A stretch of 64,000 nucleotides of DNA from NCBI RefSeq assembly GCF_050624435.1, contig NC_134546.1, positions 10,253,001 to 10,317,000 on the forward strand, written 5' to 3'. The translations under genes and the position numbers were made by a program. The notes beneath the pieces are model-generated. The model was given only the letters and a program-made list of their open reading frames with translations. It had not been told where the DNA came from and did no database searches. The stretch is from Tenrec ecaudatus (Eukaryota; Chordata; Mammalia; Afrosoricida; Tenrecidae). This document shows, in pieces, positions 22,501 through 34,094 of this stretch (positions are counted from its first letter, which is position 1; the number at the start of each line of letters is the position of its first letter).

Positions 22501-22970
22501 ATTCTAAGGATTGTAAATAATCAAATCCAAATCTGAAGGAGGGATTGGGATCAGAGCTTAAATTATGAACCCGCTGGTTTGCAGAAGGCTGGGGATGACA
22601 GTGGAAGGCCAAAATCCATTTTCAGGGTCCGCACATGGATTAAGGCTCTGGTGACTCCCCTCTGAACATAGACCAGGGATGCGAATACCTTTGCTGTCAG
22701 ACAGAGCACATGGGAAAGTCAATTATGGCAGATGTAGTTAGGTTAAAATGTAATACCTTATCCTTTGATCTCCCTTTAGACACATTCTAAAGTTTTTTCA
22801 GTTGTTAATCTCTGTTTTCAATTGAGGTTTTTCTGTTTCATCTAGTCACTGTTGGTGTTTTTTTTTTGCGTGTGTTTTTGTTTCCTTCTTGTTTTGCATT
22901 ATTTTCTGTGGATGAAATCCAGGTTAAGGTAAATCTCCAGGGACAGTAACTGGATTTGCAATTACCTGGG
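22501..22970. other. No gene recognised
   Basis: Mixed-composition sequence with a T-run near 22858-22868. No family was recognised. Confidence 0.4.
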
Positions 22971-22974
22971 GGGA

Positions 22975-23140
22975 TGACAATGAGGTTTCGGGGGTGGGGG
23001 TGGGTGGGAAATGGGGAGCTAACAACAATGAGTATAAGAAGAAAATGTCCTGAAATAGATTGTGGTGGTGATTGCACAACTCTTAATATGCTTGAACCTT
23101 TAAATGTATAATAGGTAAAGTATATGCCAATAAAACAATT
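22975..23140 (+). mobile_element. Old L1 3' end
   Basis: The run aatgtcctgaaatagattgt, then ggtggtgattgcacaactct and the A-rich end match the terminal part of old L1 3' UTRs. Confidence 0.65.
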
Positions 23141-23154
23141 TTTAAAGGTTTAAA

Positions 23155-23335
23155 AGAGCCCTGGTGGCACAGCGGTTACTTGTTGGGCTGTGATCCGCAT
23201 GGCCAGCAGTTCAAAATCACCAGCTGCTCCTCAGGAGAAAGACTGGGCTTTCTACTCCAGGAAACAGTGACAATCTCAGAAACTCACAGGGGGTCACTTC
23301 GAGTCAGCATGGCAATGGCAATGAGTTTGGTTTTA
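23155..23335 (+). mobile_element. AfroSINE
   Basis: The head reads agagccctggtggcacagcg, followed by gggctgtgatccgcatggcc, gactgggctttctactcc and the tail gagtcagcatggcaatggc. Confidence 0.85.
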
Positions 23336-23339
23336 GATG

Positions 23340-23759
23340 TAAATATATATATCCCAACTTCTTCCAAAAAAGACTTCAGGGTCCTATAATTGGCAATTGG
23401 ATTCAATGATACCTTCAAAGGTCTTGCAGACACTAGAACAAAACAATCCGGCTTGCTTTGATTATTATCCTTCTGTAAATGACATGCCATAGAAAGAAAA
23501 TATACACTGAATATTGTGTTTAGTTCTTTCATAGTTTTCAGCATAATAATTACTTTTACTTTTCCACAGAACAATTCATAATCTTTAATCTAAACGGGAA
23601 AGTACATGCTGATGAGCAGGTTAAATAAATAAAGTTAAGCTAGACAAGTAATTTCAATTAAAGGTAGATAAATTTTTAATATGTTCACTTACTGTCACTT
23701 GAATCATTTTAATATTAGAAAATAAAGGCAAATCACAAATAAATATATATAAATACTGT

Positions 23760-23797
<38 letters not shown>

Positions 23798-25000
23798 TGT
23801 TATTTCCAAAAAGTGCAGATGACATACAATTAAGAAAAACTGGTGGAAGCAAATAGGAAGAGACTATGTAGTGCTGTGTTTGGTATAATACTTACTATGC
23901 CTGTTAACCCCAGAAAATCAGCAGGGTTATATATTCTCATGAGAAGGAAGACAGCTATATTTTCTAATGTCATGTCACCTACAAAAGGCCAATGCTCATG
24001 TTCACCATTAGGTCAGTATGTACTGATAGGTGTGGCCATAGTGAGGTTAGCACATGCCTCTCAGTGAACATTGTTGCATTTCATGACTAAAAGGGTAAAC
24101 TACACATCCACATGATAGTATAAACACAGAAGGTCATGGGGGAACTTGTAGAAGGAACAAGTGAAAATACTGTCTTGCAATTTACTAAAGAGATAAGCAC
24201 TATCACCTCTTTTGTCCCATACCCACAAGCCTTGAGTTTATCAAATGGAAACCACCCAAGTACCCTAACCTACTCGATAGTCAAATAAGTACAATTTTGT
24301 TAGTATTTCCTATAAATAAGCTATCTTTGGTAAGTAAAATTCCACATGCCCTCTTGAGTTGAAAGTATTACACAGATAGTGGATTCATCAGGGTTTAATT
24401 CCTTTTTCATGCAATACTCTGAATTAACTTATCCATCATATTTAAGCTATTTTAAAATTCTACAATATTTTAAAGTAAAAAGTTATAACAGTATGATTCT
24501 AACCTGAAGCTCTGTTTTGATATTTCTTCAAATATAATATAGAACTATCTTAAATACAAGAAACTTTCCAATTTAGTATAAGTATGACATAAGACATTAA
24601 AATGTCTCACTAAGACATGGATACAAGCACCACTAGAGATTTTAGAATATTTTCATGAAATTATAGCATACTCAGTAATTTGGGGACTAACATTCAGCAT
24701 CTATGCCTGTTAAATCAGTGTTTTATTACTTTGAGAACAATTATTGAACATTTTAAGGTTTCTGGTAAATTTCTAGTTTAATGTACTATTGTATTGTATT
24801 TTGGGTGAACATGCACACAACAAAGTTGTCTTGTAAAAAATCACTACACAGATTGTTCAGTGGCATTGGCTACTGTTTTACTTCTTTTTCATGCTGATAG
24901 CCTAAATTTCCATTTTGATCATCATAACAAGAACTGTTACCATTCACTTACTATGCTCTAATTATAGAGAAAATCAAAGTAGTACGGTGTATGTATTTTC
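23340..25000. other. No gene recognised; AT-rich
   Basis: About 1.7 kb without a recognised repeat except the AT tract at 23767-23794. The frames at 23284-23574 and 23843-24067 lack domains and splice context. Confidence 0.45.
23767..23794. repeat. (AT)14 microsatellite
   Basis: An uninterrupted AT dinucleotide run. Confidence 0.9.
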
Positions 25001-25004
25001 TAGT

Positions 25005-25435
25005 GGTATATACAAATCACCACAAACTTAGAAGCTTATTACAGTTTTCGTGGGTCAGACTTTCTGGAATAGCTAGCAGGATCTTCTACAGAAGGTCTTG
25101 GAAGTTTGCAATCCAAGTAGCATCCAGGCTGGATTTTCATCTGGACACTTGACTGGAGAAGTATCTGCTTCCAACTTCACTCAGTTTATTGCGTTTGCTT
25201 GCAGTTGTAGGATTGAGAACCTAACTTCCTGTTGGCTGGACACTGTCCTAAGTTCCTAGAAACTGCCTCTATTTTCCCCCAACATGTCTCCTACTTAATC
25301 AAGCCAGCAAGGAGATTCTCGGATCTAAGTCTGATAGCAAGGCAAAATGATATCCTTCTCATTTTGGTCTTATATATGGGTTAGAAGCAAGTGACAGGTC
25401 CTCACATCAAAGAGAGGGGATCACACAAAGGAATA
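25005..25435. other. Probable ancient mammalian repeat, family unresolved
   Basis: The text tatacaaatcaccacaaact-tag, then acagttttcgtgggtcagac, and the later ggttagaagcaagtgacagg resemble an old dispersed repeat common in mammals. I cannot place its class with confidence. Confidence 0.4.
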
Positions 25436-25830
25436 TTATGCATCACTTTAAAAAATGGATAAAACCACAAAGCATCTCATAGCATGGATGGACCTGGGGG
25501 ACATTATGCTGAGTAAAATTAGTCAATCACAAAGGACAAATATTGTCTGTGACCACTATTATAAGGGCAAAAAAATAAGACAAAGACTTTCATACCAAAG
25601 GGGTCAGCTTTGGGGGGTCACCAGAGTTTGGGGAGGGCAGAGGAGGGAACATGAGGCAATGGACTAGAAGGGTGACAGACAGGTGCTCAGCTGGGTGAAA
25701 TGGAGGGGCAGAGCAATCAGGGGAGGGACCTGGAGTACATGGCTGTTGAATAGATGAGTGGTATAAACTGTTGAAATGTAAACCCCTCACCTAACTCACA
25801 ATGAATCTCACAAAACAAAGACATAAACAC
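25436..25830 (+). mobile_element. L1 ORF2 end and 3' UTR fragment
   Basis: The run gaatattatgcatcacttta, then agcatggatggacctggggg and gctgagtaaaattagtcaat is the end of an L1 second frame leading into its UTR. The 70-residue frame at 25455-25667 reads this repeat. Confidence 0.7.
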
Positions 25831-25864
25831 CTTAATCCTGTCCTCCACCATCTTGGTGACAATA

Positions 25865-26060
25865 TCACAGGCTTTGGGGTCTGACTAACCCAGGGTTTGT
25901 GACTCAGCTATGTGATTTTACTCTTAATTTCTAGCCCTTCATTTCTGCTTCTGCCAGATAGAAGCAGCACCATCTTTACACTTTAATTCCCTCCTAGATA
26001 AGGCTGACAATAGAGTTGTTTGGATTAAATGGGCACTTGAGCATAGTCACTGGCCATGTG
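25865..26060 (+). mobile_element. MIR element, diverged
   Basis: Blocks ctttggggtctgactaaccc, gactcagctatgtgatttta and ttggattaaatgggcactt follow MIR order. Confidence 0.5.
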
Positions 26061-26269
26061 AAAGACTCAAACAACACTTGCTGGTTTCTTCCTCTTTCTC
26101 TTGCCCCTTCCTTTCTCTCTTCTTATCTTGATCTCGGCCTATGAGAAGTCCCTGATGGCATTTCTATCTTTTCAGTGGCTACTTTTTAGGGTTTAGTCTG
26201 TGTCCTGACTAGGATGTGTGTGTCTATGTATGTATGTCTACCTGTATCTAGAGCCATTCAAAATCAACT

Positions 26270-26451
26270 CTAGTATCAGTACCCATTGCCATCAAGTAAA
26301 TTTCTACTCATAGCAAGCGAATAGGACAGAGTTTCCAACGCTGCACATCTTCACAAAAGCAGACTCCCACATCTTTGTCTTGCAGAACAGCCAGTGGAGC
26401 CAATGCCCCAATCTTTTGGTTATTAGCCAAACTATACACCACCAGGGCTCC
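26270..26451 (-). mobile_element. AfroSINE
   Basis: It runs from cccattgccatcaagtaaat through gaataggacagagtttccaa to the reversed head acaccaccagggctcc at 26451. Confidence 0.8.
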
Positions 26452-26609
26452 TTCACTGATCAGTATCTTTTAAAATAGTGCTGGTGGTATTCCCAATGTT
26501 ACCTCCAGCTGAATTAGGCAAAATCAATAAAACGATAAATGCATAACTTTAGAAAGAAAATTATTAGAGCTGGAGACTCTGAGAATTTAGAGAACTCTGG
26601 GATTGACTT

Positions 26610-26705
26610 ATTAGCTCCCTCAGAATCCTGTTCTGAGTCATTCCAGCTCTGCCACTTTCTAACTGAGTAACTAGGTATGTTGTTGCTTAAGCTCTCGAAA
26701 GCTCA
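26610..26705 (+). mobile_element. MIR fragment
   Basis: The block attccagctctgccactttc followed by taactgagtaactagg matches the MIR core. Confidence 0.5.
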
Positions 26706-27054
26706 CTTCCTTAGGACAACAATTATAGGACAGGCAGTCCCCAAGTTACAAATGAGATGTGTTCCTATCCACATCTTTAAATTTAATTTCCAAGTAAGTC
26801 AGAACAGGTGCATATGGTTCTTGCTTAACCTTGCTTTAATGCAACAAAGAAAGGAAAATGATTAAATGCTGCCTGCACAGCAAATGAAGCTGATTGTGAT
26901 GAAGAATGTGTTGCAATAAGGGGTTGGCTCAGGTTCAAAGTGAAGGCAACATTCTATAACATTGAAAGGCAAGAACAAATTGTCTGTAAGCCCTGCCTTT
27001 GTGGCCCAGGCCTTTTCCTTCACACTGACAGATGTGCTGTGTGGGTTAAAGTAT

Positions 27055-27135
27055 ACCTTAGCAATATAGTATAGTGCCTAGCTCAGAGTCAGTGCTTCAA
27101 AATGTTAGCTATCGTAGTCATTATCATCATCCTCA
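27055..27135 (+). mobile_element. MIR 3' fragment
   Basis: The block tagtgcctagctcagagtca followed by gtgcttcaaaatgttagc is the typical MIR end. Confidence 0.55.
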
Positions 27136-27139
27136 CTGT

Positions 27140-27800
27140 TTCATGAGTATTTGGAAGGTTGCCCATTGTGTAAATGAAGCCCACAGAAAAAGACAAGGTA
27201 CAAATGAGGTTAGTGAGGTGAGGCTTGAGAAGCCACACATTCTCAAAAGGCTCCCTAAGCCATAGGACTACAAGACAGAAAAGTGGTCAAAAGTTACCAG
27301 AATTGCCGAGGTAGAAACTGCAAATAGGAACTAGAGGCTACATTAAGAACATGACCTCTCAACCATGAGTAGTACAGTCCAGGATACCACAGAAGAACAC
27401 ACAAAACAAGTAAATCCTACCCTGGACAAAGTCTCATATGACCTGGCTAGATGAAGCAAGATTCAGTCAGACACCATAATGAACCAGTTACTCTGAATGG
27501 AAAAGGTTTAAGTCATACTATGTTTGGAAAATAATGAACTAACTGACTAGACTGGAGAAATACGACAATCACAGGCATTCTAACAAAAGTAAAACATTTT
27601 AAAAAATGGAATCATTTTCCTAGAGCAGTCTCTGATTACAGATATCAGACGTAGGGACAACACCTGTTTTCCCTTTAGTGTTCACTAAATTTGTTCTTAT
27701 TTTTAAATGAGTGAACCAACTCCTACTTGCAAAAAAATTCATCACAACCACCTTTGCTTATTGCATGTACAGCTTTTAAACTACCAAACGGACTCTGAGC
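27140..27800. other. No gene or repeat recognised
   Basis: Mixed AT-rich sequence. Nothing is supported. Confidence 0.45.
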
Positions 27801-27816
27801 CTTTTCTTGCACTAAA

Positions 27817-27972
27817 AACCCAACACCAAACCCAACCCACTGCCAACTTAGTAGGGCCCTACATAGAGTTTCTGAGACTGTAGCCCCAGTAGTCTCCTGT
27901 GGAGTAGCTGGTGGGTTTGAACTGCTTACCTTACAGTTAGCAATGCTCAACCCACAGGGCCACCAGGGCTCC
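27817..27972 (-). mobile_element. AfroSINE with 16-bp target-site duplication
   Basis: The flanks cttttcttgcactaaa (27801-27816) and cttttcatgcactaaa (27973-27988) match at 15 of 16 bases. The insert ends in the reversed head gccaccagggctcc. The intact flanks indicate a fairly young insertion. Confidence 0.9.
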
Positions 27973-28009
27973 TTTTCATGCACTAAAGTAAGGCTGAGTA
28001 AGAACCATA

Positions 28010-28738
28010 TAAAATAGGGAAGAAGCACACCAGCCTGTGTGATCATGAAGTGACCCCGGGATCAGGTATCAGGTATCAAAAAATCCAAAACAGACAATTA
28101 CATCATTGTGAATGAGGGCGGTTGGAGTGGAAACCCAAAACCCATCCGTAGACAATTAGACGTCTTCCCACAGAAGGGTTACAAGGAAGGGACGATTCAA
28201 CCAGGGTGAAGTATAGCACCGATGAAACACACACCATTCTCTGGTTCCTGAATGCTTCTTCCTCCCTCCCCCCACTACCATGACCCAATTCTACCTAGCA
28301 AATCCAGCTAGACCAGAATACACGCATTGGTACAGATAGAGCTCTTAACACATGGAATTGACAGATAAAACCCTCGGGAACAGTAGTGGGAGTAGCGATG
28401 GTAGGGGGAAGGTGGGGGTGGGGGTGGGGGAGAAAGGAGGAAACCATCACAAGGTTGGATATATAGCCCATACCCCAGGCGGAAAAATAGCAGAAATGTG
28501 GGAGACAATGGACAGTGAAAGATGCGAAATAACAACAATAATATATAATTGGTCAAGGATTCACAAGAGTGGGAGGGTGGGGAGGGAGGGTAAAAACGAG
28601 TAGCAGATACCAAGGGCTCAAGTAGAAAATGTCTTGAAAAGGATGATGACAACATATGTACAAATGTGTTTGATGCAAGTGACATATGGATTGTTATAGG
28701 AGCTGTAAGAGCCCCTAATAAAATTATTTATTTAAAAA
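28010..28738 (+). mobile_element. L1-type LINE 3' UTR, 5' truncated
   Basis: It starts at gaagaagcacaccagcctg and proceeds through the ctagcaaatccagctagacc block to gagcccctaataaaattat, which contains AATAAA and an A-rich tail. The 125-residue minus frame at 28308-28685 is antisense UTR. Confidence 0.8.
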
Positions 28739-28744
28739 ATATGC

Positions 28745-29145
28745 ACTTGCTGTGACTTACCTACAGATTCCTAAATATTGAATCCCAAAACTCATTTTCC
28801 TCCAGCAACAACCACAGATGAGGAAAAGTTAGACCTGTCTCTAAAATGTAAAATATGAAGCTTCACATTAGGAATAAAATTAGGTGATATATTGTATCTG
28901 TGTATATACAGTGTGTATATATATATATATACATATATATGTACATATAGATATCCACATATAAGGTTATATATAATATAGGAAAGCTTTTACTTGGTAA
29001 TAAATATTTAATGCCTTACAAATTACCTATATAATTGATTGTTTTAAGTACTCTTTATCAGTTCACAAATCCAAGACAGTTCCATCTTTGACTGTAAGAA
29101 TCTGCTCTGTTAGAAACCATACAGCTTACTTTGGTGCACTCCTCA
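28745..29145. other. AT-rich sequence with a TA tract
   Basis: A TA-rich microsatellite lies near 28916-28940. No other feature was recognised. Confidence 0.5.
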
Positions 29146-29149
29146 CTAA

Positions 29150-29348
29150 ATCCACTGCCATTGAATTGATTCCAACTCAATATTTCAACGCTATATTACA
29201 GAGTAGAATTGTTCCATAGCGTTTCTGAGGCTATAAATCTCATGGAAGCCCATAGCCTGATCTTACTCCTACAGAGTGACTGCTGTCATCAAACCACTGG
29301 CCTTTTAACTGGGAGCTAAATGTTTAACTACTGCACCACCAGGGCTCC
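29150..29348 (-). mobile_element. AfroSINE, near full length
   Basis: It runs from ccactgccattgaattgatt to the reversed head gcaccaccagggctcc at 29348. Confidence 0.85.
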
Positions 29349-29403
29349 TAAGAATATCTCTCTCTATTTCCACATGTATCTCAAAATGCACAAATGTATA
29401 TAT

Positions 29404-30404
29404 ATCATGAGAAACCATGGATAACCTTAAGAAGAATAGGAATTCTAGAACACTTCATTGTGCTCATTTGGAACTTGAAGATGGATCAAGAGGCAGTTGT
29501 GAGAACAGAACAAGGCCATACTGCATGGTTTAAAATCAAGAAAGATGTGCGTCAGGATTATATCCTCTCACTATCCTTATTCAATCTGTGTGCTGAGCAA
29601 ATCATCAAAGAAGCTGAATTATATGAAGATGAATGGGGCATCGGGATCGAAGGAAGGCTTATTAACGCATGCAATATGCAAGTGACACAATCTTGCTTGC
29701 TGAAAATGAGGACTTGAAGCACTTGCTGATGAAGATCAAAGATTGCAGCCCTCTGTATGGATTACCAATGTAAAGAAAAGCAATGCCCTCACCACTGGAC
29801 CATCAGAATAAAAGGAAAAAAGATTGAATTTGTCAAGGATATTGTCTTGCTTGGATCCACAATCAATACCCATCAAGCAGTAGTCAGGAGATCAAATGAC
29901 AGATTGCATTGGATGAATCTGCTCTGCCCATGACCTGCACAAGGCTGTAACTTGATGAAAAGCAAGGATGCTACTTTAAGGACTAAGGTGTGTCTGATCC
30001 AAGCCATGATATTTTCTATTGCCCCATATGCATATGTAAGTTGGACATTGAATCAGGAAGACTGAAGAAGAATCTATGCATTTGATTTATGGTGCTGGTG
30101 AGGAATACTGAAAGTATTGTGGACTGCCAAAAGGATAAACAAGTCACTCTTGGAAAAAATGCAGCCAGAAGACTCCTTAGTGGCAAGGATGACAAGACGT
30201 TGTCTCACGTAATTTGGACATGTTATCAGGAAATGTACTTCATGCTTAATAGAGGGACAGTGAAAGGAAGGCCCTCAACAAGATTGATTGACACAGTGGC
30301 TGCAGCAATGGGCTCAAACACAGGAACAATTGTGAGGAGAGGGCAGAGCCAGGAGGGGTGTATGTTGTGCATAGGGTGATGGCATCTAACAACAACAACA
30401 ACAT
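29404..30404 (+). mobile_element. RTE (BovB-clade) LINE, 3' kilobase with degraded reverse transcriptase
   Basis: This is the longest RTE copy in the window, 5' truncated inside the reverse transcriptase domain. The frame at 29394-29717 includes the RTE-type segments KDVRQDYILS and FNLCAEQIIKEAEL; the usual VRQG is VRQD here. The catalytic box expected as YADD appears in a shifted frame as YASD near 29670, so the enzyme is broken by substitution and frameshift. The frame at 30089-30379 covers the C-terminal region with VDCQKDKQ and RPSTRLIDTVAAAMGSN. The element ends in (AAC)n at 30404. RTE elements encode an endonuclease and reverse transcriptase acting on their own RNA; this copy is dead. 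Confidence 0.85.
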
Positions 30405-30461
30405 GCATATGTTTATGTATAGATAAATATAAGCGTATTAAATATACATATCCAAAACAAA

Positions 30462-30655
30462 CAAACCCACTGCCATTGACTCCTTTATGACCCATAGTAA
30501 CCCTGTAGGACAGAGTAGTGCACGGGTTTTCTGAGACTATAAAGCCTATGGGAGCAGAAAACCTCATCTTGGTCCCACAGAACAGCAGGTAGGTTTGAAC
30601 TGTCAACATTTCAATTAACAACCCAGCATTCAACCCACTGCCTGACCAGGCCTCT
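30462..30655 (-). mobile_element. AfroSINE
   Basis: It runs from cccactgccattgactcctt through cagagtagtgcacgggtttt to a mutated reversed head (tgaccaggcctc). It directly follows the RTE tail. Confidence 0.75.
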
Positions 30656-30669
30656 TAAGTCCTCAGTTA

Positions 30670-30735
30670 TACGAGGAGGGCTTCAAAAGTTCATGGAAAA
30701 ATGGAATTTTGCCACGAATGTTTGAAGCCCCTTCA
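30670..30735. mobile_element. Mariner-like miniature element, short copy
   Basis: The left end tacgaggagggcttcaaaag and the right end tttgaagccccttca are inverted copies around a short core. The termini are shared with 1931-2012. Confidence 0.65.
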
Positions 30736-30965
30736 TGCATATGCAAAGGACTATTTCTATTCTTCTAAGTTCATCCCAACTATACTGTGCAGTTCAGTGT
30801 GCAAAGCAAAAGAAAGGGTCATGTGAGCATAAAAGATACATTTACAAAAACATTCATTTCTGTATATATTACAAATTGCAAGTCAAGACTACCGACAGTC
30901 CTTTCCACAGAGCCTTACAGCAAGCATCTATCAGTACAATGAACAAACAGTTAATTTGTTTAAAC

Positions 30966-31265
30966 ACTTTAAAAAATAATTTTATTGGGGTGCTTACAGC
31001 TCTTATAACATTCCATACATCAATTGTATCAAGCATATTTGTACATATATTGCCATCATCATTTTCATTACCTTCCTCTTGCCCCATCATAACCCTAGCC
31101 CTTCTCCTCCTCCTCCTCCCCTCCTCCTCCTCTTCTCCTTCTCCTCCTCCTCCTTCTTCAACACCACCGGGATCTTTATGCCCTCTTTCACTGTTGCTTT
31201 TAATTCCCTAGTTGTTGCCCTGTCTATGGCATTGTTTGTTCACCACTCCTTGCCTTTGTCTTTAT
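30966..31265 (-). mobile_element. L1-type 3' end with CTC-rich expansion
   Basis: The left end ttttattggggtgcttacag, then catacatcaattgtatcaag, is the reversed L1-type 3' terminus. A (CTC)n-rich tract follows at about 31105-31160. The 158-residue frame at 30735-31211 reads through it and is not a gene. Confidence 0.65.
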
Positions 31266-31344
31266 GATTGGAAGGTCTCACTGGTACACGAGTGCTTTGA
31301 TTCCAATGGTGAGCATATCTCACTGGTTAATGGCAGCCACGAAG

Positions 31345-31400
31345 GAAATAGTTCCCTGACTGAGTTGGAATCAACTGGATGGCCATGGGTTTTTTGTTTT
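31345..31400 (+). mobile_element. AfroSINE or RTE 3' tail fragment
   Basis: Only the tail remains: gagttggaatcaactggatg followed by gccatgggttttt. Confidence 0.5.
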
Positions 31401-31404
31401 TCCG

Positions 31405-31735
31405 ACTGTCTACTTCCTTCCTGCCTGTTTGAGGTAGTTGTGATTTTCTCCAGCGTGTCAGAGGTAACCTGTTTACTCACCACTTATCTCCAGAATGAGA
31501 TGAATCTGTCAAGACTGTGATTCCTTTTAAAGGTAGAACCAGTAATCTGATTCAGAGTTGAAATAACTCATCACAATGAAAATGTAGGAAAACTAGTCCT
31601 ACACTAGTATTTCTTTCACTCTCATTCTCAAGTAGATGTCCATTCATACTCAATAAAAATAAAAGACTTTCTGGGTCCTAAGCAAAACTGATTCAGTGCA
31701 TTATTTCATACAACTCACAATTTGGGCTGGAGAGA
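31405..31735. other. No gene or repeat recognised
   Basis: Short spacer of mixed composition with nothing supported. Confidence 0.45.
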
Positions 31736-31945
31736 GGGAATTTTGGTGGTGTAGAGATTGCACATTGTACATCTAACCACATGAACAATGGTTCAAGCCC
31801 ACCAGCTGCTTTGTGAGAGAAAGATATGGCTGTCTGCTCCAGTAAAAATTTACAGCCTCAGAAACACCAAAGAGGCAGTTCTACTTTGTTCTACTGGGTC
31901 ACTATGAATTGGAATCGACTTGATGACAGTGAGTTTAATTTTGTT
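31736..31945 (+). mobile_element. AfroSINE
   Basis: Includes ggttcaagcccaccagctgc, then gatatggctgtctgctccag and the tail tatgaattggaatcgacttg. Confidence 0.85.
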
Positions 31946-31949
31946 TGAG

Positions 31950-32450
31950 AGAGGGAGAACGAAAGAAGGACATTGCGCTCATAGTTCATGTGAATATTAT
32001 AAAAATGAATAACATACACATAATTATATTAATCACTCAATAGTTGAGATCCATCTCAAGGAAAGGTATGAGGAGCAATGAGAGCTTGTGAAGGTGAGTG
32101 TAATTTAATACAGGTGAACAGAGACATCTTCCCAAGGAAGCTACAAGAGTTCTAGGCAGAGAAAATAACAAGCAGAAGGAGGCTTTGGAGCATGGTGGAG
32201 GCAGGTGAGCCAGGTGGGCCCATGTAGCTGGCCTGCAACAAGGCAGAAGAAGTAGAAACTAGATGATTCGGAGAGCTGTAGAGCGTGGTAGAGTTTGAAC
32301 TTCATTATAAACTGTCGTAGGGCTGTGGGAAAGGGGATAACGCAGGCTTATTTCTAACTGGTAATGTTGGCCACTCTGGAGAATGTATTCGTAGCGATGA
32401 CCAAAAGAAGATGTGGTGTTATTCTGTGATTCATTTGACAGAATAACTCT
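31950..32450. other. No gene or repeat recognised
   Basis: Purine-rich sequence of about 500 bp. No exon is supported. Confidence 0.45.
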
Positions 32451-32452
32451 CA

Positions 32453-32634
32453 TTGTCATCTAGTTGATCATGACTCATAGTGACCCTACAGGACAGAGCA
32501 GAATTGGCCATTTGGGTTTCCAAATCTTCGAGAACAGGCAGCCTCATCTTTTTCCCACGGAGAAACTGATGGGTTCAAACTCATGGCCTTGTGGTTAGCA
32601 GCCGAATCCATAACTCACTAGGCCACCAATGCTA
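32453..32634 (-). mobile_element. AfroSINE
   Basis: Runs from ttgtcatctagttgatcatg through ctacaggacagagcagaatt to a mutated reversed head (taggccaccaatgct). Confidence 0.8.
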
Positions 32635-32775
32635 AGGAACAGAGAAATGTTAAGGGACCTGGCCCCCCAAAATTGGAAGGCATCGGGGGAGTAAGAAACT
32701 TTGGAGGAGGAGGAAAAAGAAACAAAAATTCCATAGGGATCATGCCTAATTTGGGATGGCTATGTGATAACTAAG

Positions 32776-32970
32776 GAGCCTTGATGTAGTGGGTTATACA
32801 TGGGCTGCTAATGAGGTCAGCCATTCCAAAGCAGTAGCCACTCTGTGGGAGAAAGATGAGGCTTTCTACTTCTGTTAAAGATGTGCAGTCTTGGAAACCC
32901 ACAGGGCAGCTCTACTTGTCCTAAAGGCTCATCAGGAGTCAAAATGGACTCAATGTCTGCGAGTGCGTTT
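32776..32970 (+). mobile_element. AfroSINE
   Basis: Head ggagccttgatgtagtgggt, then gaggctttctacttctgtta and tail ggagtcaaaatggactcaat. Confidence 0.8.
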
Positions 32971-32983
32971 TTATGTGATAACT

Positions 32984-33162
32984 CAGAGTCCTGATGCCAC
33001 TGTGGGTTGGATACTTGGCAACTTATTACAAAGTAGGCAGTGTAAAACTACCCCCATAGGGGGAGAAGGATGAAGCTCTGTTTCATGTCAAGATTGGCAG
33101 TCTGAAACCCTCTAAAGGGTTGCTATGAGTCAAAATCCACTCAATGTTAGAGAGTCTGGGGT
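32984..33162 (+). mobile_element. AfroSINE, degraded
   Basis: Head cagagtcctgatgccactg, then agggggagaaggatgaagct and tail tatgagtcaaaatccactca. Confidence 0.75.
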
Positions 33163-33181
33163 GTTCTGAAATAACTAAATT

Positions 33182-33570
33182 AGGAGCCTTGGTGGCACAA
33201 TGGGTAAGCTTGGTTGCTAACTGAAAGGTTGGCTGCTGGAACCTACCAGCAGCTTTGCAGCAAAACAAGGCCTAGACATCTGTTTCTGTAAAGATTATGG
33301 CCTCGGACACCCCAAGAGCAGTTCTGCTTTATCCTATGGGGTTGAAATGAGTCAGAGGGGGCTCTGGTAGTTTAGGAGATTAAGTGTTGGGATGCTAACT
33401 GAAAGGTCAGTGGTTAGAACCCACAAACTGATCTATGGGAGTGAGACAAGCCAGTCTGCTTTCCAAAGTCCTTCAAAGGCATTCTACTGTATCCTCTAGG
33501 GTCACTATGAATTAGAATCCACTCAATGGCGGTGGGTGGTCGATGAGTCAGAATCAACTCATAATAAACA
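33182..33570 (+). mobile_element. AfroSINE split by a second AfroSINE
   Basis: The outer element runs 33182-33356 (head ggagccttggtggcacaatg) and resumes at 33543 (atgagtcagaatcaactc). The interruption is the element at 33357-33542. Confidence 0.85.
33357..33542 (+). mobile_element. Nested AfroSINE with target-site duplication
   Basis: A 10-bp duplication, atgagtcaga, occurs at 33347-33356 and 33543-33552. The inserted head reads ggggctctggtagtttagg and the tail reads agaatccactcaatggcgg. Confidence 0.85.
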
Positions 33571-33669
33571 CACACGTGAACTATACGAAACTGTTAAGGC
33601 AGTTGGTCTGGAACTCTGAAGAGAGATTTGAATGAAGGTATGCATTCACAAGTCATCAATGTGTAGTTA

Positions 33670-33890
33670 AGGAGCCCTGGTGGTGCAATATTTAAGCACT
33701 CGGCTGCTAGCCAAAAGTCAATGGTCTGAACACGCCAGCCACTGCAGTGGTCTTGGTGGTGGTAGAGTGTGGGAGATGGAGTTTTGTTCTGCTTTTATAA
33801 ATATCACAGCCTTGGCAACACTCTGGGGGCATTTCTGCCCTGTCCTAGAGGGTGGCTATGAGTTATACTTGACTCCAGGCAATGGGTTGA
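33670..33890 (+). mobile_element. AfroSINE, head well preserved
   Basis: Head ggagccctggtggtgcaata, then ctcggctgctagccaaaagt, with a TGG-rich insertion near 33755. The tail is diverged. Confidence 0.8.
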
Positions 33891-34094
33891 ATGTGTCGTT
33901 AATAATGGAAAGGATCAATGCATATGAGATTGCTTAGTGAAGATTTGTAGAGGAAGAAGAAAAGGGCCAGGACCAGGAAGTAAATCTTAAAATAAACAAA
34001 CAACAACAAGAAGAAACACTGAATCTTTTTTATTCATTTGGATAGTCTTTGAGCCCTTTCAAGTTCAAGACTTGTGTTCTTTCGTTTAGTTCCT

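Noticed and set aside
30735..31211. A 158-residue frame ending in Ser/Leu/Pro runs
   Set aside because: It runs through a reversed L1 end and a CTC-rich tract.
32453..33890. A CRISPR-like direct repeat array
   Set aside because: The repeats are diverged full-length SINEs of about 190 bp with tRNA-like heads and target duplications, in a mammalian genome.
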